NCBI GenBank assembly: GCA_963743325.1
Contig: CAVUOZ010000012.1
Coordinates: 124,001-188,000, forward strand
Direction of reading: 5' to 3'
Length of the DNA stretch: 64,000 nt
DNA from: DATFVA01 sp963743325
Lineage (GTDB): Bacteria; Bacteroidota; Ignavibacteria; Ignavibacteriales; Ignavibacteriaceae
Shown here: piece by piece, positions 30,142-39,070 of the stretch
Layout of the letters: each line of letters opens with the position of its first letter
Numbering within the stretch: position 1 is the first letter of the stretch
Made by a program: the position numbers and the translations under genes
Notes under the pieces: generated by a model
Databases searched by the model: none
Seen by the model: the letters and a program-made list of their open reading frames with translations, nothing else
What the model was told of the DNA's origin: nothing

Positions 30142-31581
30142 CTATTTGGTGAGATTTACAATCAGAAGTGCAACAGTTGCAAGCCCTCCTATTATACTTA
30201 TGAAAACACTTGAGGCTCTTACATAGTAGTTAAAAGATTTTGCAAGGGTTCTCGGTACATAAATGTAATCACCTTCTTCAATAACAGCATTATCATTATC
30301 AATAGGAATCCATTCTTTAGTTTCCCCTTTTATAAGCATATAATCATCCCGGGCATATTCTCCTGTACCCCCTGCTTCACTTATATAATAATTAAAATCC
30401 TTACCCTCCACATATGTGATTTTTCCGGGTTTTGCTACCTGACCGAAAACATAAACTGTTTTTTCTATACGGGGAATAATAATAACATCTCCGTCATTGA
30501 CAATGTAATCCGAAACATTAGAAGTACTGTCATCTAATTTAGTAAAATCCACAGGACCGCTTTCCAGCAAAATTCTTAAATCATTTTCTATTAGAAAATA
30601 AGACGAATCCAATTCGTCTACATTTGACATCCTCAACATCATCATATTCTGAAAACGGAGCAGAAAGGAGGTTAAATCTGCATTAAGTACCCCGGGAATT
30701 TTATTGATATTAATTCCATAATAGTTTTCCAGCAATAATGGAAGACTGTTTCCGGTGAATAGCTTTGATCTCCTTAATGATGCATCCGCTTTGAATCCGC
30801 CTGCTTTTTCAATTACTGCCTTAATTGTAGTGTTGTTTTTCGTTATAGGGATCCTGCCTGGATTATTAACTTCACCAGCAACGATTACACTGAATCCTTT
30901 TTTCTGGGATTCCTTTGCTACTACGATTATACCATCGCCTCTTTCAAGCGAAGGATTACTATTTAGATCAGTACGTATTACACTAATCTCATTACCATCA
31001 TAATTTAAACGATGTATCTCGACTCCTTCAATATTCTCATACGCTTCGTTAAGACCCTGGGCTAATTCCAGTGCATCCTGTAAATGATCACCGTTAACAA
31101 AGAAAAATTTACCCGGATTATTTACAGCGCCCGAAACAGTAAATGAATTGTGTTCAAAATCAGGTTGTGGAAATATTATTATATCATCATTCTTCAGATA
31201 AGGATTATTCGAAAAATCCCCGTTTAGCCTGAACTTTTGTAAATCAAGATGTAGGATTTCACCTGAAGCCCTTTTCAAAGTAACATTCCGGAGAACATAA
31301 TTGTCCAATTTTTTATTCATTTGCTCCAGAAACCAGGGATCATTAGTGGTTTTTACAATTTCCTGCTTTACCTGATCATACATCCTTGTTATAAAGGCAT
31401 CCGCACGTTCAGTTATTAAAGCGGGAAAAGTTCCTGTAATAGGAAACTCACCCCCGATAGTAACACTTATGGTTCCCATCTGGAGCATATCATTATTATC
31501 AAGATTCAGTTTGTTATCTACCTGCCCATAAGCATTAATTACGAAAATAATAATCACCAGTCCGCTAAAAAGTTTTTTCAT
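30142..31581 (-). CDS. SLBB-domain polysaccharide export protein
   Basis: A 479-residue exported protein: signal peptide (MKKLFSGLVIIIFVINAYG), then several soluble-ligand-binding beta-grasp (SLBB) units (FTVSGAVNNPGKFFFVNGD at about 152, SVIVAGEVNNPGRIPITKNN at about 235, TVYVFGQVAKPGKITYVEG at about 383), and a C-terminal membrane helix (SVFISIIGGLATVALLIVNL). It resembles Wza-class outer-membrane exporters and would pass capsule or exopolysaccharide through the envelope. The classical N-terminal Poly_export motif is not clear. It follows rfbB and ends just before the rRNA promoters. Confidence 0.85.
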   Translation of the reverse strand: MKKLFSGLVIIIFVINAYGQVDNKLNLDNNDMLQMGTISVTIGGEFPITGTFPALITERADAFITRMYDQVKQEIVKTTNDPWFLEQMNKKLDNYVLRNVTLKRASGEILHLDLQKFRLNGDFSNNPYLKNDDIIIFPQPDFEHNSFTVSGAVNNPGKFFFVNGDHLQDALELAQGLNEAYENIEGVEIHRLNYDGNEISVIRTDLNSNPSLERGDGIIVVAKESQKKGFSVIVAGEVNNPGRIPITKNNTTIKAVIEKAGGFKADASLRRSKLFTGNSLPLLLENYYGININKIPGVLNADLTSFLLRFQNMMMLRMSNVDELDSSYFLIENDLRILLESGPVDFTKLDDSTSNVSDYIVNDGDVIIIPRIEKTVYVFGQVAKPGKITYVEGKDFNYYISEAGGTGEYARDDYMLIKGETKEWIPIDNDNAVIEEGDYIYVPRTLAKSFNYYVRASSVFISIIGGLATVALLIVNLTK

Positions 31582-31610
31582 TTATTCTTCCGTTATTAAT
31601 TTTTTATTTT

Positions 31611-32621
31611 TCAGGGCTGATATTGTAGCTTATAATAATCCTGGTATGCACCTGATAAGATCCTTTTCCACCATGTTTCATTCTGCAGATACCAGTCAAT
31701 TGTTTTTTCGATAGCACCTTCAAAAGTAAATAGAGGTTTCCATCCCAGTTCGATTTGAATTTTAGTTGAATCTATGGCATATCTTCTGTCGTGCCCGGGA
31801 CGATCTTTCACAAATTCGATAAGGCTTTCGGGTTTGTCTAAATAATTTAATATTAGTCTGATGATCTCGATGTTTGGCATTTCATTGGATGCACCGATAT
31901 TATAAACTTCACCTGGTCTGCCATTCTGGAAAACAGTATCTATGGCCCTGTTATGATCATCAACATATATCCAGTCGCGAACATTCATCCCGTCGCCATA
32001 TACTGGAAGCTTTTTATTATTAAGTGAGTTTAATATCATTAGTGGAATAAGTTTTTCCGGGAATTGAAAAGGACCGTAATTATTTGAGCATCTTGTTATA
32101 ACTACCGGCATTCCATATGTATGGTGAAATGCTAATGCCATCAGATCAGCTGCTGCTTTGCTGGAAGAGTATGGGCTGTTTGGGGATAAAGGTGTCTTCT
32201 CGGTGAATAATCCTTCTTTGCCGAGACTTCCGTAAACTTCATCGGTCGAAATCTGTACAAATTTCTCAACTTTGAACTCCCTTGATATTTCCAGCAGTAC
32301 ATTGGTTCCGATTACATTAGTTCTATAAAAGACTTCAGATCCTAGGATACTTCTGTCTACATGAGATTCGGCGGCAAAATTAATAACATACCTGATTTCA
32401 AATTTTTCAAAAAGGTACCTTATTAACTCAGAATTGGCGATATCTCCTTTAATGAAATAGAAATTAGGGTTATCTTCACATATAACGAGATTCTCAAGAT
32501 TTCCGGCGTATGTAAGCCTATCTAAATTTATAATATTGTAATCATCATGCTCGTTAAGAGCATAGTTTATAAAGTTGCTGCCAATAAATCCCGCTCCGCC
32601 TGTAACTAAAATATTTTTCAT
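31611..32621 (-). CDS. rfbB: dTDP-glucose 4,6-dehydratase
   Basis: Second enzyme of dTDP-rhamnose and related sugar synthesis; converts dTDP-glucose to the 4-keto-6-deoxy sugar with NAD. GGAGFIG starts near residue 8; the STDEVYGSLG block supplies the catalytic Thr/Asp/Glu and YSSSK the Tyr-Lys pair. The chosen ATG (32619-32621) gives MKNILVTGG; a TTG 12 bases upstream also opens the frame but overlaps the previous stop. rfbA, rfbC and an intact rfbD are not nearby, though a broken rfbD-like fragment lies at 33478. Related dTDP-sugar dehydratases are a minor alternative. Confidence 0.93.
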   Translation of the reverse strand: MKNILVTGGAGFIGSNFINYALNEHDDYNIINLDRLTYAGNLENLVICEDNPNFYFIKGDIANSELIRYLFEKFEIRYVINFAAESHVDRSILGSEVFYRTNVIGTNVLLEISREFKVEKFVQISTDEVYGSLGKEGLFTEKTPLSPNSPYSSSKAAADLMALAFHHTYGMPVVITRCSNNYGPFQFPEKLIPLMILNSLNNKKLPVYGDGMNVRDWIYVDDHNRAIDTVFQNGRPGEVYNIGASNEMPNIEIIRLILNYLDKPESLIEFVKDRPGHDRRYAIDSTKIQIELGWKPLFTFEGAIEKTIDWYLQNETWWKRILSGAYQDYYKLQYQP

Positions 32622-32622
32622 A

Positions 32623-33360
32623 TCAGAATGCAAAAAAACCTAAAAATATTCCTGTTTGAATAAAGAAACTATTCCCATTAAAATCAGAAGGCACATCTTT
32701 TAGTTCCTGGTCATTTTCAATTGTCCAGCTTTCACCAAGAGATAACTGATATCCGCCACCAACCCTGATCGATACAAACCTGTAAACAGGAATATCAATA
32801 TTTATCATCGGGGAAATTAACCAGTAACTTCCGGAGATTGTTCTGCTGACGTCATCCGACTGAGCAGGGGAACTCCCGAATACCCCGGTTAAATCATTCC
32901 AGAAGAATTCTCCTTTATTTTTATAAATTTCAGCCTTAATACTCCCGCCTCCTATCATCGTACCAACGGAAATCCCGAAACTTCTAACAAATGGTAATGT
33001 GTATTCAACTGTTAATCCTCCGCCGCCCATTGAATATCTGACTTCACGTCTATAATTATCTGTTGATGATTGAACAATTTCTGAGGCTGAGCCTCCGAAA
33101 CCGCCCCCGCCAACACGTAAAAACTTAACAAGGCCGATATAGATAAAACCAGCCCCGCCTGTCGTAAATAATGCTTTACTCGTTAGCCTTGGAAAATCAT
33201 TCGGAAGTACATTATTTAATGGTTCAAGATTTGGAAAAATAAAACCTGGTGTAAATCCACCGCCGCCGCCAAAAGGAGCATCAAAATATTTTGATTCTTG
33301 TGCAAAAAGTGTTGAAGTGACAAACAAACCTATTATAATTATCAGACTTATTTTTTTCAT
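32623..33360 (-). CDS. Glycine-rich exported protein, probably outer-membrane associated
   Basis: A 245-residue protein with a clear signal peptide (MKKISLIIIIGLFVTSTLFAQ) and a glycine-rich mature part (APFGGGGGFTPGF, VGGGGFGGSASE, SMGGGGLTVEYTLPF). The later half alternates polar and hydrophobic residues as in small beta-barrels (ISPMINIDIPVYRFVSIRVGGGYQLSLGESW) and ends in FFAF. No family is recognised. It is directly followed by rfbB, whose ATG lies just past the stop, so both are co-transcribed, suggesting a surface or polysaccharide role. Confidence 0.7.
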   Translation of the reverse strand: MKKISLIIIIGLFVTSTLFAQESKYFDAPFGGGGGFTPGFIFPNLEPLNNVLPNDFPRLTSKALFTTGGAGFIYIGLVKFLRVGGGGFGGSASEIVQSSTDNYRREVRYSMGGGGLTVEYTLPFVRSFGISVGTMIGGGSIKAEIYKNKGEFFWNDLTGVFGSSPAQSDDVSRTISGSYWLISPMINIDIPVYRFVSIRVGGGYQLSLGESWTIENDQELKDVPSDFNGNSFFIQTGIFLGFFAF

Positions 33361-33669
33361 AAAACTAAAGTTGCTAATTTATAAATTTATCAGAAAGCTA
33401 GTTGAAAAACAAAGAAATAGGGTTAAAACATAAGTAAAGAATAGGCATATTTTTAGTCACTAATTAGGGTATTTAGAATGAAAATATTGATAACCGGGGG
33501 AAGTGGACTTCTTGGACAATATCTGAATATTGAATTGTCAAAAAAATATTCCATTCTCACTCTTTAGAAGCAAATTGAATGAAAAAATAAAAAAATTCTG
33601 ATTATGTTTATCGATGAGGGATGCCTGAAAAACTTAAAGGTACTGTGAAGCAATCCTATAAATAGAGAA
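33361..33669. other. Spacer containing a gene remnant
   Basis: Between the glycine-rich protein and the DUF1460 gene. The plus strand holds the rmlD-like remnant listed separately; the remaining AT-rich sequence shows no RNA gene or terminator. Confidence 0.5.
33478..33567 (+). pseudogene. N-terminal fragment of an RmlD-like dehydrogenase
   Basis: The plus strand opens with ATG at 33478 and reads MKILITGGSGLLGQYLNIEL and nine more residues before TAG at 33565. This is the Rossmann-fold start of SDR/dTDP-4-dehydrorhamnose-reductase-type proteins (GGSGLLGQYL), cut after 29 residues. A short out-of-frame stretch at 33621-33665 (MPEKLKGTVKQSYK) could be the C-terminal remnant, which would mean a large internal deletion. 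It is the only plus-strand coding trace between 24.4 and 49.4 kb. Confidence 0.6.
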
Positions 33670-34548
33670 TTAATAATCTGATAAATTTTTCTGGGTTGGA
33701 TCCAAGGGCTTCAGTATTATAATACCCGTATCTTTTTTTATTTTATTGATATAAGCCGAAAGAGGATCTGTAGTAATCTGAACAGAAATACCTGCGTTTG
33801 GTGCGTGTAAAATATGAATCCTGTCATCTTCCATTCTAAGAGCGATTCCAACGTGACTTACATCAAGACCGGGTATACTGGTTGTAAAAGCAATTATATC
33901 ACCATTTTCAATCTGATCTTCTACAAAACCAATTCTTTCTTTAGGAACATACATATAAGTTCTCCTGCTTATCTCTGCTTCCTGTTTTCGAATCTCTTTT
34001 ACAAAATCCGGATGTTCTTTTAACTGTCGATAACTTTCAGGATGTGCAGACATAAAATTCAGGTGGAACTGAATGGGTTTACCTCCAACCAGCTCTGTGA
34101 TATCATCAATTATTCCCTTCTTTTCGTTATCATAAATCCAGTCAGTAAAATAATGAAGACGGCTGGGATATTTATTGATAATTCCATTACGGTATCTTAT
34201 TCTTTGAAGTTCATCCTCATAATCCTTGAAAGAAGTTTTCCCCACTTTAATTAGTCTAGCAAACACTAGCGTATTTTCGACAAACGTGGTGCAATCAAGT
34301 CCCTTTAAATTTATAACCAACTGTTCCTCCCCCTCATCTTCTATTCCGTGAGCAAGATATTCTGTCCCAAGAAAAGTTTTTCCGATATCAGCTACTAGGT
34401 CTGTTATAGGTTCTTCTGAAAGATCAGCCGAAGCTGCGTAGGAAAATTTTGAATTACAGATAGTTATATCACTGTCGGAATAGACCTGCGAAAAAATACT
34501 GCCTGTGAACACCAACAGCAACACTTGGATTTTAAAATAGGAAATCAT
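33670..34548 (-). CDS. DUF1460 protein (amidase-like, NlpC/P60-related)
   Basis: A 292-residue exported protein with a signal peptide (MISYFKIQVLLLVFTGSIFSQ). DUF1460 features are present: GLDCTTFVENTLVFARL (about 93-109, catalytic Cys), FTDWIYDN, and DVSHVGIALRMEDDRIHILHAPN (His and neighbouring residues). The family is related to NlpC/P60 cysteine peptidases; a structurally known member is an N-acetylmuramoyl-L-alanine amidase-like enzyme. It probably acts on cell-wall peptides in the periplasm. The ATG overlaps the dnaB stop (ATGA). Confidence 0.86.
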   Translation of the reverse strand: MISYFKIQVLLLVFTGSIFSQVYSDSDITICNSKFSYAASADLSEEPITDLVADIGKTFLGTEYLAHGIEDEGEEQLVINLKGLDCTTFVENTLVFARLIKVGKTSFKDYEDELQRIRYRNGIINKYPSRLHYFTDWIYDNEKKGIIDDITELVGGKPIQFHLNFMSAHPESYRQLKEHPDFVKEIRKQEAEISRRTYMYVPKERIGFVEDQIENGDIIAFTTSIPGLDVSHVGIALRMEDDRIHILHAPNAGISVQITTDPLSAYINKIKKDTGIIILKPLDPTQKNLSDY

Positions 34549-35975
34549 ATTATATCTTCATTTGTCGGTACAATAGAATATTCTTCTATCTGTCTGGCAT
34601 GTGCAAGGTTCTCAAATCGTGCATACTCTTTGATAAAAGCAAGTCTGATATCACCTGTCGGACCATTTCTTTGTTTACCTATAATTACTTCGCATACTCC
34701 TTCAGTTGAGGTACTATCATCTGCAAAATTTTTAATACCGTAATATTCCGGACGGTTTAAGAACAGTACAACATCTGCATCCTGTTCAATTGAGCCTGAT
34801 TCCCTTAAATCTGAAAGCTGCGGTCTTTTATCTGTCCTGGTTTCGACCGCACGGTTTAACTGGGCGAGTGCAATAACCGGTATATTAAGCTCTTTTGCAA
34901 GTGATTTAAGTGAGCGTGAAATATGAGAAATTTCTCTTTCACGGCTTTCTGAATTTGAGGGTCCCTGCATAAGCTGTAAGTAATCAATCACAATCATCCC
35001 GATATCTTTTTCAGCTTTTAATCTTCTTGCCTTTGCCCTGATTTCAAGCACCGTCTGTGCCGGTGTATCATCGATATAAAGAGGACTTTCGATTAAGCGG
35101 TGAGCATTTTTACTTAACTTTATTCCTTCTTCTGAGGGAAGTCTACCTGTTCTGACAAGATGTGCATTTAATCTTCCTTCTGCACAAAGCATACGAATTA
35201 TTAATTGCATAGTTGCCATTTCAAGACTGAAGATACCGACAGGAACTTTATGATCTACTGCGGCATTACGGGCCAATGTTAATGCAAGAGCTGTCTTACC
35301 CATTGAGGGACGGGCAGCAATAATCACCAGATCGGATTTCTGAAATCCTCCGAGCATCTCATCAAGTTCATAAAAACCGGTGGGGACGGAAAACTTTTGT
35401 TTGGTATTTGAGTGAATTGCTTCAATATATTCCAGGGCGTCGCGGACAGCCCTGTCCATACTCGTAAAGGTTTTTTTAAGATGTGTTTCCGTTATTTCAA
35501 ATATTTTTCTCTCAGCCTGGTCCAGGATATCGAAAGCGTCCTCGGTTCCCTCATAGGCTGCCCTTGCAATTTCATGCGAACTTGTTATCAGCCCCCGTAG
35601 AATTTCTTTCTCTAAAATAATCTTAGCGTGGTATTCAATATTAGCAGCAGAGGAAATATTTTGTGAGAGCCGGCTTAAATAAACTGCACCTCCGGTTTCT
35701 TCAGCCTGGTTTCTTTTTTTCAATTCTTCGTAAAGGGTAACGGTGTCAATCGGCTCGCCTGACTCAAATAAGGATACCATCGCATCAAAAATTAATTTAT
35801 GCTCTTTGAGGTAGAAGCTGTCAGTGCTTAAAAGTTCAATTGCCTTCGGAACAGCTTCCTGCTCAATCATCATAGCACCAAGTACTGAAGCTTCAATATC
35901 GGTAGCTGCAGGAGGTTTTACATCAGCTGGAATAAGTTTGTTTATGTCCTCGTTATAACTTTTTGATTTCGCCAT
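34545..35975 (-). CDS. dnaB: Replicative DNA helicase
   Basis: Hexameric 5'-3' helicase that opens the replication fork. N-terminal DnaB domain (DIEASVLGAMMIEQEAVPKAIELL in part) and C-terminal RecA-like domain with Walker A ARPSMGKTALAL at about 221, the Walker B region IGMIVIDYLQLMQG and LSDLRESGSIEQDADVV. Length 476 is standard and no intein is present. A TTATCAACA sequence near 36007-36015 resembles a DnaA box with one mismatch, but this alone does not indicate an origin. Confidence 0.96.
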   Translation of the reverse strand: MAKSKSYNEDINKLIPADVKPPAATDIEASVLGAMMIEQEAVPKAIELLSTDSFYLKEHKLIFDAMVSLFESGEPIDTVTLYEELKKRNQAEETGGAVYLSRLSQNISSAANIEYHAKIILEKEILRGLITSSHEIARAAYEGTEDAFDILDQAERKIFEITETHLKKTFTSMDRAVRDALEYIEAIHSNTKQKFSVPTGFYELDEMLGGFQKSDLVIIAARPSMGKTALALTLARNAAVDHKVPVGIFSLEMATMQLIIRMLCAEGRLNAHLVRTGRLPSEEGIKLSKNAHRLIESPLYIDDTPAQTVLEIRAKARRLKAEKDIGMIVIDYLQLMQGPSNSESREREISHISRSLKSLAKELNIPVIALAQLNRAVETRTDKRPQLSDLRESGSIEQDADVVLFLNRPEYYGIKNFADDSTSTEGVCEVIIGKQRNGPTGDIRLAFIKEYARFENLAHARQIEEYSIVPTNEDII

Positions 35976-36149
35976 CTAATTACTTAATAGCTTAAATTAT
36001 TAACAACTTATCAACATGGCTTTTGATACGGTATATCAATTAAAAAATAGTTACTAAGCGGAGCATTTGCAAGTTAAATTGGATGGTTTAAATAATATTT
36101 TATAATTGATTCAAAGATAAGAGAGAAATGCCATTACAGGATTGCAGTA

Positions 36150-36905
36150 TTACTGCATTTCGTCATACAATTTTCTAAACTTCTGAACATCTTCCCAGCA
36201 TCCTCGTTTCCAGTTCGGATTTCTTAGCAAAGCAGCGGGATGATATGTTACCATGGTTTTAATACCTTTATAATCGTAGACATTCCCGCGCATATTTGTA
36301 AGCGAGTCTTTTTTCCTCAGCAGGCCCTGCGCTGCAGTCAGCCCTAAAGCAAGAATTAATTTAGGTTTTATCAGCTCTATTTGTTTGCCAAGATAAGGGA
36401 AGCAGGCTTCCATTTCATCAATTACAGGAGTCCGGTTACCCGGGGGTCGGCATTTTACGATATTAGCTATATAAACTTCTTCACGTTCAAATTTAATTGC
36501 TTTTAGAATATCGTTTAATAATTTTCCTGCCCTGCCCACGAAAGGCTCTCCCTGCTTATCCTCTTCAGCACCGGGACCTTCACCTACCACCAGGATATCA
36601 GCTTCCGGATTACCCACGCCAAACACAAACTTATTTCTGGATTTATGCAAAGAACATTTAGTACAATCTTTTATTAATCCATATAAATCGTTTAAAGTTT
36701 TTGTTTTTTCCCAGTCTTCTTTCGGATTTTCAAACAATGATATTTCTTTTCCCTCTTCGTTAATATGATTTTTTATAAAACCGGTGCGATGTCTGTCAAA
36801 ATTCCTGTTACCTCTCCCCTTAACAGGTTCAAATAAATCATCACCAAATATTTCTTTCTGGTCGATTATAGTCTGTATTAATTCATCCTTAAGAGTCTTG
36901 GCCAT
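36150..36905 (-). CDS. Family 4 uracil-DNA glycosylase (iron-sulfur type)
   Basis: Removes uracil from DNA. The 251-residue protein has the family-4 motifs GEGPGAEEDKQGEPFVGRAG (about 109-127) and the HPAALLRN motif near the C-terminus. All four cluster cysteines are present: C81, C84, C152 and C168. The N-terminal 70 residues are a charged extension without recognised domain. It follows coaBC after 39 bp and ends the yicC-gmk-rpoZ-coaBC-udg cluster. Confidence 0.93.
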   Translation of the reverse strand: MAKTLKDELIQTIIDQKEIFGDDLFEPVKGRGNRNFDRHRTGFIKNHINEEGKEISLFENPKEDWEKTKTLNDLYGLIKDCTKCSLHKSRNKFVFGVGNPEADILVVGEGPGAEEDKQGEPFVGRAGKLLNDILKAIKFEREEVYIANIVKCRPPGNRTPVIDEMEACFPYLGKQIELIKPKLILALGLTAAQGLLRKKDSLTNMRGNVYDYKGIKTMVTYHPAALLRNPNWKRGCWEDVQKFRKLYDEMQ

Positions 36906-36944
36906 AATTTAAATTATCTTTAATTAGTTAAAGTGGGAAAAATA

Positions 36945-38162
36945 TTAGTCAGCTGATTTGAGTATTTCTGTGAGAATCTTATTTGCTGCCTGGAACTTAG
37001 ACATCAGTCCGAATTTAACAGGTTTAAGGTTTTTGTGAATCACAGTGATTTTATTAGTATCGTACTCAAAACCGCTTTTCTTATCCTTTAATGAGTTCAG
37101 TACGACAATATCAAGATTTTTATTCTTCAGTTTCTTCCCGGCATTTATTAACTCATTATCAGTTTCAAGGGCAAACCCCACTACAAACTGATTTACCTTC
37201 TTCAGGGTACCGAGAATATCGCCGGTTTCGGATATATTTATTGAAGAAAGCTTCAATTCTTCCCTTTTTATTTTGGAAGCAGAAACCTTCCGGGGTTTAT
37301 AATCTGCTACGGCTGCTGACATAATAAGAATATTGCAGGAGGGAAAATATTTATTGACCTGTCTACTCATTTCCCCTGCAGAGCGGACCTTTATTAAATT
37401 TATTTCCTGATATGATATCTCTGCTGAAGGACCGGAAATCAGTGTAACTTCAGCACCGCGCAGGCAGGCAGTTTTGGCTAGCGCGTAACCCATTTTTCCT
37501 GAAGAACGGTTTCCTATATATCTTACGGGGTCTATATCTTCGAATGTAGGACCTGCAGTTACAAGAATTTTCTTTCCCGTTAGATCCTTCCTGTATCCTG
37601 ATAACACCAATTCTGAAGCATCCATTATCTTACAATTCTCTGCTAATCTTCCTTTCCCGCTAAGGCCGCTGGCTAGTTCACCCTCTTCGGCTTCAACAAT
37701 AAAATATCCCAGCTTTTTAAGTTTGCTAATATTTTCCTGAGTTACCGGATTCATATACATATCTGTGTCTGCTGCAGGTGCAATTACCAATGGACATCGA
37801 AGTGCTGTGACCAAAGTTGTTAATGCATTATCAGCAAAACCATTAGCTATTTTGGCAATTGTATTAATGGTGGCAGGTTCTATTATCATCAAGTCAGCCC
37901 AGGTTCCATAATCTATATGCCAGGTATTTACTTCACTGCCATTTCGCTGAGACGGCGGGAATGTATTCACTATTACTTTGTTCTTAGTAAGAGACGAGAA
38001 AGTAAGGGGAGTTATAAACTCAAGAGCGGAAGGCGTCATTACAACTCTTACTTCCGCACCTCTCTGGATCAGTTCTCTCACCAGGTAACAGGCTTTATAG
38101 GCAGCGATGCCGCCTGTTATCCCAAGAATTATTTTCTTTCCTGAAAGAACATTATCAGTCAT
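36945..38162 (-). CDS. coaBC: Bifunctional phosphopantothenoylcysteine decarboxylase/phosphopantothenate-cysteine ligase
   Basis: Two steps of coenzyme A synthesis in one protein. The flavin-dependent CoaC half (about 1-190) has GITGGIAAYKA, TWHIDYG with the catalytic His, and PAADTDMYMNP where many homologues read PxMNxxM; an Asp in that place is common in Bacteroidota. The CoaB half (about 195-405) has GPTFEDIDPVRYIGNRSSGKMGYALA and AAVADYKP. Length 405 is normal. It begins 24 bp after the restored C-terminus of rpoZ. Confidence 0.95.
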   Translation of the reverse strand: MTDNVLSGKKIILGITGGIAAYKACYLVRELIQRGAEVRVVMTPSALEFITPLTFSSLTKNKVIVNTFPPSQRNGSEVNTWHIDYGTWADLMIIEPATINTIAKIANGFADNALTTLVTALRCPLVIAPAADTDMYMNPVTQENISKLKKLGYFIVEAEEGELASGLSGKGRLAENCKIMDASELVLSGYRKDLTGKKILVTAGPTFEDIDPVRYIGNRSSGKMGYALAKTACLRGAEVTLISGPSAEISYQEINLIKVRSAGEMSRQVNKYFPSCNILIMSAAVADYKPRKVSASKIKREELKLSSINISETGDILGTLKKVNQFVVGFALETDNELINAGKKLKNKNLDIVVLNSLKDKKSGFEYDTNKITVIHKNLKPVKFGLMSKFQAANKILTEILKSAD

Positions 38163-38186
38163 TTTATTACTTTTTATTAGCTGTTC

Positions 38187-38270
38187 TTATAACGTTTCGG
38201 GCCTGTTTTTATAATCAAATCCTATTTTGCCTTCGAGCAGTTCATTCAAAGCCTGTACGTGCGGTTTTTC
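38187..38270 (-). other. rpoZ: Out-of-frame C-terminus of rpoZ (frameshift)
   Basis: Shifting the reading by one base at the A5 run (complement of 38265-38269) restores a tail reading PHVQALNELLEGKIGFDYKN and six further residues to TAA at 38187-38189, which is the expected end of this omega-family protein. The annotated frame instead stops at 38246 after KNRTYRL. Either a real mutation, a homopolymer error, or slippage is possible. Confidence 0.75.
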
Positions 38271-38491
38271 TCTTTTTCGAAATCGAGTGCTATTTTCAAC
38301 TGAGCCGGATTATCAAATTCTTCACCTTCTTCATCACCAGCTGCAACCGGAATGGTACTGACAAGTGCATTGTACTCAATTTTATTTTCATCATTTATCT
38401 GCCGTGCTCTTTTCGCAGCAACAATCGCGGCTTCATAAATATTAGCAGCTTCCCTATCAATTTGCCTTAAGTCAACAGGTTCTATAAACAT
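38246..38491 (-). CDS. rpoZ: RNA polymerase omega-type subunit, frameshifted near C-terminus
   Basis: An 81-residue ORF starting MFIEPVDLRQIDREAANIYEAAIVAAKRARQIN, the N-terminus of the RpoZ/omega family in this phylum (helix with AAxVxAKRARQIN). Omega helps assemble RNA polymerase by binding the beta-prime subunit. The frame ends prematurely at 38246; continuing one base out of register from the A5 run yields a further 26 residues. It lies one base after gmk, in the common gmk-rpoZ-coaBC order. Confidence 0.85.
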   Translation of the reverse strand: MFIEPVDLRQIDREAANIYEAAIVAAKRARQINDENKIEYNALVSTIPVAAGDEEGEEFDNPAQLKIALDFEKEKNRTYRL

Positions 38492-39067
38492 TTACTTTTT
38501 CTCCTTAATTATATTTTCTATTAAACATTTAATATCCAAAACAGCTTTTTCTATCTTATCATTATTTATAAAATAATCAAATTTTTCTTTAAGTCTCAAT
38601 TCCAATTCTGCCCTCTCAATTCTTTTCTGGAGGTCAGTTTCATCTTCAGTGCGCCTGTTTTTTAACCGGTTAACAAGTTCATCAAAACTGGGAGGTAATA
38701 TAAATATCAGAACAGAGCCAGGATAACCTTCTTTAATTTTTATCGCGCCTTTTACATCAATTTCAAGAAGAACGTCTCTGCCATTATTCAGGTTTTCATC
38801 GATAGATTTTCTGAAAGTTCCGTAATAATAATCATAAAATTTCTCCCACTCTGCAAACTCATTTCCATCAATTTTACTCTTAAACTCATCTTCTGTCAGG
38901 AAAAAATAATCGATCCCGTCTTTTTCATTTTCACGCTTTTTCCTGGTAGTTGCTGAAACCGAAAAAACAATAGTAGGGAATTCTCTTAGAATTCTTTTAA
39001 CAATAGTTGTTTTACCCGTACCGCTTGGAGCAGAAACAATAAATAAAATTCCTTTTGAATTTTCCAA
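38492..39067 (-). CDS. gmk: Guanylate kinase
   Basis: Phosphorylates GMP to GDP. Walker A SAPSGTGKTT is at residues 12-21, followed by FSVSATTRKKRENEKDGIDYFFLTEDEF (the GMP-binding block) and LLEIDVKGA. Length 191 is typical. It abuts rpoZ and follows yicC by three bases. Confidence 0.96.
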   Translation of the reverse strand: MENSKGILFIVSAPSGTGKTTIVKRILREFPTIVFSVSATTRKKRENEKDGIDYFFLTEDEFKSKIDGNEFAEWEKFYDYYYGTFRKSIDENLNNGRDVLLEIDVKGAIKIKEGYPGSVLIFILPPSFDELVNRLKNRRTEDETDLQKRIERAELELRLKEKFDYFINNDKIEKAVLDIKCLIENIIKEKK

Positions 39068-39070
39068 TTA

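Noticed and set aside
36007..36015. DnaA-box-like TTATCAACA upstream of dnaB, possible origin
   Set aside because: Only one near-match with a mismatch; no cluster of boxes, no dnaA or dnaN nearby.
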